DNA of 9,817 nt from Deltaproteobacteria bacterium (GTDB lineage Bacteria; Desulfobacterota; Desulfobacteria; Desulfobacterales; C00003060), in contig QMMV01000046.1 in assembly GCA_003647435.1 (NCBI GenBank), positions 1 through 9,817 of the forward strand, given 5' to 3'. The notes under the pieces were generated by a model. The model searched no databases, was not told where the DNA came from, and was given only the letters and a program-made list of their open reading frames with translations. Position 1 is the first letter of the stretch, and each line of letters begins with the position of its first letter. The translations under genes were made by a program, and so were the position numbers. This document shows, piece after piece, positions 5,957-9,817 of this stretch.

Positions 5957-8900
5957 TCACTGCTTTGTTAGCTTTAGCGATACCAGCTTAGAAACCCCTT
6001 TTTCTTCCATAGTCACACCAAAAAGCGCATCTGCCATTTCCATACTCTGTTTGCTGTGGGTAACCATGATGACCTGACAGGCTTTGCTGATCTCTTTCAG
6101 AAGCCGGTTGGCGCGTGAGGCATTTACTTCATCTAAAGGGGCATCAATCTCATCAAGAACACAGAATGACGCCGGTTTAATCAGGAAGAGGGAATAAATG
6201 AGTGCCGTAGCTGCCAGGGCCTTTTCGCCGCCGGAAAGCAGACTCATGCGAGAGAGTTTTTTCCCGGGAGGCTGCACAAGGAAGGAAATACCAGATTCTA
6301 AGGGGTGCATCGGATCCAGGAGGGATAACCTGGCTGTACCCCCATCAAACAACTGCGGAAAAACTGTTTGCAGTTTTTCATTTACAGCCTTGAATGTCTT
6401 CATAAACTGCTTCAAAGAGGTTCGATTGATATTCTTGATCACCTGATGAAGAGTGTCTATCGCCCCTACAAGATCGTTGTGCTGGTCGGTGAGAAGGCGG
6501 TATCGCTCGCTTACTGTCTCATATTCACTGATCGCCGCAAGATTAACCTCACCAATTCTAAGTATCCTCTCTCGATAGCTTCTCAGCAACTTTTCTGCTT
6601 TGTCTACGGAAAAATCTTCGGTGTTAAATTTGTTCTTCTCTGTCTGAATATCGCGATGATAGGTTTCCTTGATTCGGCTTACCAGGTGATCGCATTTCAT
6701 TCGTCTTTCAGACTGCTTTAACTCAAGCTGTTGAATCTTTTGCCGGGTCTGTTCTTGCGAGGATCTTACTTTAGACAGGGCACCAGCATTTTGTTCCAGA
6801 ATCCCCTCGTTGACTTGATATTCTGCCTCGTTTTCAGTTAGCGCTTCTTCCATGGTCTCGAGTTCTCTGTAAAGCCGGTCAAGCCTCAGCCTGTCCTGTG
6901 CGAGCCGTCCCTGGCTGGCAGCTATATCTTTCATCTTTTCTCGGAGCTTGCGATTTACTTGGTTCAATTTCTCGAGGCGATCGTTGCGAAAATCTTCTAA
7001 CCGTCGCAGAGTGTTTTGACAGTTGTCGCGCCGCGCATGCAGGCTTGTCAACTTGAGCTTGAGTTCCACAACCTGCTGGTGAGCCGCTTCTGCAGCTTTT
7101 GAAGCTTTTTTTATCTTGTCATTTGTCTTCGTAATTGCCAATTCAATCGCGCGAATCTCTTCGGCCAAAGTTGATAACACGTCCTGGTGACCCGAGAGTT
7201 CTTGCGCTACATCTGCCTGCTCGCCTTCTATTTGCTCTATCTCGAGGTCAAGAATCTCCATGTGGCGACGCGCATGTTTGAGTTTTTCGCCCAAACGGAA
7301 AAGTTCCTTTTCGATCTCAACCAGCTGCTCGCTCTTCTTCCTTCGTAATTGTCTCGCCTTCTGTACACTCGTTTCCATTATAACGGTCTCAGATTCGAGG
7401 TCCTTCTGGTGTCTTCTATCTATTTGCAGAGAGGTTTCCATGGTCAAGATCCGCTCAGCCAGGTCCTTGATCTCCTTTTTCTTGGCCATGATGCCGGAGC
7501 CTTCCTTATCCTGACTTCCGCCTGTCAGGATCCCCTGCGGGCAAACCCGGTCTCCCTGTAACGTTACAACCATGTTGTGTCCATTTTGATTCCACACTTT
7601 CAAAGCGGCTTGCAGGTCTTTTGCAACCACAACGTGCCCCAATAGAGATCGCACCAGTTGTTCATAGCCGTCTTTGACCTTTATGTTGTTGATCAGCGCT
7701 TCGCGGCCGTCTGGCAAACTGGTCTCATTTGCATCTCCAACTCCCTTGAGTGTCTTAATTGGAACAAAACCACTCTTGCCTGCTGACTCGGCACGGAGAA
7801 AGTCAATAGCCGCTGCGCCCCTTTTCTGGTCTTCCACAATCACATACTGCAAGGTTTCACTAAGGGCTACCTCAACTGCATCCTCATAGCCGGGTTCAGG
7901 ATCGATAATGTCGGCTACAAGGCCATGGATGCCTGTTTCTTCAGGATTTCTGGATCCATTTTGCGTCATGATAGCCCGAACCCCCTTCTTGAACCATTCG
8001 TAATTTTCATCCATCTTCTTTAGGGTGCTGTAGCGGGACCGGAGCTTTTGCCGTTCGGCTTCCATCCTTTGCACCTTGCGAACGTGCCGGCTCAGGTCCT
8101 CGCGCTTTTTGCACAATTGTTTCTCCTGGGATTCGAGCCCTTCAGCTATCCGTTGCAGGTCCTTTTTTAACGAGCAACTCCGTTTTTCGGCCTTGGCAAC
8201 TTCCTTTTTAAGCTTCAAAGATTCACTTTCAGTTTGTTTTTTTTCTATTTTGATCTGGTCAAGATGCCTTGAGAGGTTTCTTTTTTGTTTAGAAGCATTT
8301 TCCAGCGTCTTTTCATATGCGGCTTTACGGTTTGACAGATTTATCAGTTCGATCTTCTTCGTCTCAACGGTTTGATTCAACCTTGATAGGTGTTCTTTTC
8401 CGGCCTGTTCCTTCTCCTCGGCCTCTTTCAAGGCCCCCTTCACTTCGCCTATCTCCCGCTGCAGCACCTTTTCTTCTTCTTTCAGGCTCTGGCACTCTGC
8501 GGTGATCCCCCGGTTTCTCCCCTCAATCTCTCCAAGTTCGACTCGAAGCTGATTGCACTCCGTTTCCAGCCGGCCAAGATCTTTGATCCTGTATTTGATA
8601 TCTCCTTCAAGTTTGTCAATGGTGCGCTGGCACTCGTATATTTTGGCCTTCTGTTCCGAGATACGCTGGTGCATCACTGCCCGCTCGTGTTTGATATTTT
8701 CAATTGCAGCCTCAAGCTTGGCCATTTCGGATTCGTGTCCGAGGTCTCTATCATGCAAGGATTCGAGAAGTGCTTCTGTTTCGCGCATCTCAGCGTGAAT
8801 AACATCGTAGTGATAAGCTGCAAGCATTACTTCTAAATCTTCGATTTGTTTTTGATATTTTTTATAGCGTTCGGCTTTCCTTGCCTGGCGCTTAAGACTC

Positions 8901-9517
8901 CTCATCTGCTGTTTTACCTCGCCGATTATATCGTTTAGCCGAACGAGATTTTCCTTTGTTTTCTCTATCTTTTGAAGGGCCTCGCGCCTTCGACTCTTAT
9001 ACCTGGTGATGCCGGCCGCCTCCTCGATGAAAAACCGTCGCTCCTCCGGTCCAGCGTCGATGAGATTTGCAATCCTTCCCTGCTCGATAATGGCATAGGC
9101 CTTAGAGCCTACACCGGTTCCCATTAACAGATTCTGGATGTCTTTGAGCCTGCAGGCTTGCTTATTGATGAAGTACCCGCTTTCGCCGGAGCGGAACAAG
9201 CGCCGGCTGAGCATAATTTCAGAAAAGTGGCGATATTCTTCAGGGATGTTTCCGTTTTCATTGAGGAGTGTAATGGTTACTTCGGCCATGTTTAAGGGGG
9301 GTTTCGTTTCTGTGCCGGAAAAGATAACATCTTCCATAGACTTTCCGCGGAGTTGTTTCACGCTTTGCTCTCCCGTAACCCAACGTATAGCGTCAACAAT
9401 ATTGCTCTTGCCGCATCCGTTAGGACCGACCACCGCACATACACCTTCTGGAAATACCACAGTGGTTTTTTCTGGGAAGGATTTGAACCCGATGATCTCT
9501 AACTGCTTGATTTTCAC
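5957..9517 (-). CDS. smc: Chromosome partition/condensation protein SMC
   Basis: SMC is the ATPase core of bacterial condensin. With ScpA and ScpB (not in this window) it extrudes DNA loops and organises sister chromosomes for segregation. The 1186 residues are the typical length. The N-terminal ATPase half begins VKIKQLEIIGFKSF with Walker A GPNGCGKS (31-38) and has YAIIEQGRI and EEAAGI in the usual places. A first long coiled coil (about 165-505) leads to a hinge domain (about 515-665, with GIHGLVADII and ILTGGS), followed by the returning coiled coil (about 670-1030). The C-terminal half carries signature LSGGE (1094-1098), Walker B VLDEID (1120-1125; catalytic E1123) and VTHSKQSMEMAD. I chose GTG 9517, with AAAGGGG eight bases upstream. 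The alternative GTG 9526 overlaps that site and adds MSL. No frameshift or missing catalytic residue is seen. Confidence 0.98.
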   Translation of the reverse strand: MKIKQLEIIGFKSFPEKTTVVFPEGVCAVVGPNGCGKSNIVDAIRWVTGEQSVKQLRGKSMEDVIFSGTETKPPLNMAEVTITLLNENGNIPEEYRHFSEIMLSRRLFRSGESGYFINKQACRLKDIQNLLMGTGVGSKAYAIIEQGRIANLIDAGPEERRFFIEEAAGITRYKSRRREALQKIEKTKENLVRLNDIIGEVKQQMRSLKRQARKAERYKKYQKQIEDLEVMLAAYHYDVIHAEMRETEALLESLHDRDLGHESEMAKLEAAIENIKHERAVMHQRISEQKAKIYECQRTIDKLEGDIKYRIKDLGRLETECNQLRVELGEIEGRNRGITAECQSLKEEEKVLQREIGEVKGALKEAEEKEQAGKEHLSRLNQTVETKKIELINLSNRKAAYEKTLENASKQKRNLSRHLDQIKIEKKQTESESLKLKKEVAKAEKRSCSLKKDLQRIAEGLESQEKQLCKKREDLSRHVRKVQRMEAERQKLRSRYSTLKKMDENYEWFKKGVRAIMTQNGSRNPEETGIHGLVADIIDPEPGYEDAVEVALSETLQYVIVEDQKRGAAAIDFLRAESAGKSGFVPIKTLKGVGDANETSLPDGREALINNIKVKDGYEQLVRSLLGHVVVAKDLQAALKVWNQNGHNMVVTLQGDRVCPQGILTGGSQDKEGSGIMAKKKEIKDLAERILTMETSLQIDRRHQKDLESETVIMETSVQKARQLRRKKSEQLVEIEKELFRLGEKLKHARRHMEILDLEIEQIEGEQADVAQELSGHQDVLSTLAEEIRAIELAITKTNDKIKKASKAAEAAHQQVVELKLKLTSLHARRDNCQNTLRRLEDFRNDRLEKLNQVNRKLREKMKDIAASQGRLAQDRLRLDRLYRELETMEEALTENEAEYQVNEGILEQNAGALSKVRSSQEQTRQKIQQLELKQSERRMKCDHLVSRIKETYHRDIQTEKNKFNTEDFSVDKAEKLLRSYRERILRIGEVNLAAISEYETVSERYRLLTDQHNDLVGAIDTLHQVIKNINRTSLKQFMKTFKAVNEKLQTVFPQLFDGGTARLSLLDPMHPLESGISFLVQPPGKKLSRMSLLSGGEKALAATALIYSLFLIKPASFCVLDEIDAPLDEVNASRANRLLKEISKACQVIMVTHSKQSMEMADALFGVTMEEKGVSKLVSLKLTKQ

Positions 9518-9526
9518 GAGAGACAC

Positions 9527-9817
9527 CCCTTTGCCGCTGTACGAAGCAAACCGCTCTGCGCGGTTGAAGGAAAACTAACAAAAAGAAAAACGTTTGTAAA
9601 GCAAAAATACTATAAAATGTATATGTTAAGCAAAGATACACAATATGTAGGTTCTGTGCCGGATGCCTGGCCGGAATTGCTGGAGTGGAAAAGCTGAAAC
9701 CTCTTGTGAATCATGTGTGAATCGGTTATTAGAACATTTGTAACACTTTAGCTCTTTTAAAAAACAGACATACGGAGCGGACAGGCCATCCGATTGGAGA
9801 CTGGCTCACTGTCTGAG
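9527..9817. other. Region upstream of smc: AT-rich leader, repeat copy C, no gene seen
   Basis: No convincing gene lies between the smc start and the window edge. The AT-rich block at about 9590-9645 is the likely smc promoter zone. It contains a TATAGT on the - strand (near 9610) but no well-spaced -35, so I do not call a promoter. Further out are two TGTGAATC direct repeats 11 bp apart (9705 and 9716) and repeat copy C (9738-9774). Confidence 0.5.
9738..9774 (-). repeat. Intergenic repeat copy C, upstream of smc
   Basis: On the - strand it reads CGTATGTCTG, T6, AAAAGAGCTAAAGTGTTACAA. It matches copy B at 33 of 37 positions and shares GCTAAAGTG with copy A. It lies about 220 bp upstream of smc in the same orientation as the other copies. 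Unlike copy B, no gene start is seen directly after it. Similarity to B continues a few bases further (TGTT), so the repeat edge is not sharp. Confidence 0.72.

Noticed and set aside
8076..9578. Several 60-150-codon + strand frames opposite smc
   Set aside because: They are shadows of the coiled-coil and ATPase coding sequence, with no ribosome-binding sites or family features. The smc frame is intact throughout.
9420..9641. 73-codon - strand frame overlapping the smc start
   Set aside because: It is out of frame with smc over the conserved ATPase N-terminus and has a low-complexity beginning, so it is not a gene.
5635..9774. smc as cargo of a transposon bounded by repeat copies B and C
   Set aside because: The copies are direct, not inverted. 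No transposase or target duplication is visible, smc is a core gene with normal content, and a third copy lies outside the pair.

Overview
This window looks like an ordinary chromosomal segment from a non-enteric bacterium with a base composition near the middle of the GC range. It encodes a full-length SMC (not MukB), an NAD-dependent LigA with a BRCT domain, an FtsY with a short N-terminal extension, and an HU protein. A Desulfobacterota/deltaproteobacterial-type host is my best guess. It rests on gene style and general resemblance, not on a marker I could test. I see no rRNA, tRNA, CRISPR array, prophage or transposase gene.

The left part (1-3883, + strand) is a compact operon. It runs from the 3' end of a GT4 glycosyltransferase, through a nucleoside phosphorylase-family protein, to NAD-dependent DNA ligase (ligA) and an acylphosphatase. 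The junctions are 0 nt, 6 nt and a 1-nt overlap, so the genes are almost certainly co-transcribed. A perfect 15-bp hairpin (3893-3929) separates this operon from the convergent genes.

The right part (3959-9517) lies entirely on the - strand. In transcription order it is smc (chromosome condensation ATPase), ftsY (SRP receptor GTPase) and a 90-residue HU-family DNA-bending protein. The HU gene has its own promoter with a consensus -35 box. The smc-ftsY linkage is best known from Gram-positive bacteria, and here it sits with a second nucleoid protein. ligA, smc and HU all act on the chromosome, but they do not form one pathway.

The three intergenic stretches on the right are the least explained part. 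Three direct copies of a ~37-nt repeat lie before smc, across the ftsY ribosome-binding site, and just after ftsY. A near-perfect 32-nt palindrome and a GAAA-loop hairpin follow smc. A hairpin-rich 370-nt stretch lies between ftsY and HU and may hold a small RNA or terminators. I found no convincing new multi-gene system; the repeat family and the ftsY-HU intergenic region are the items most worth checking.
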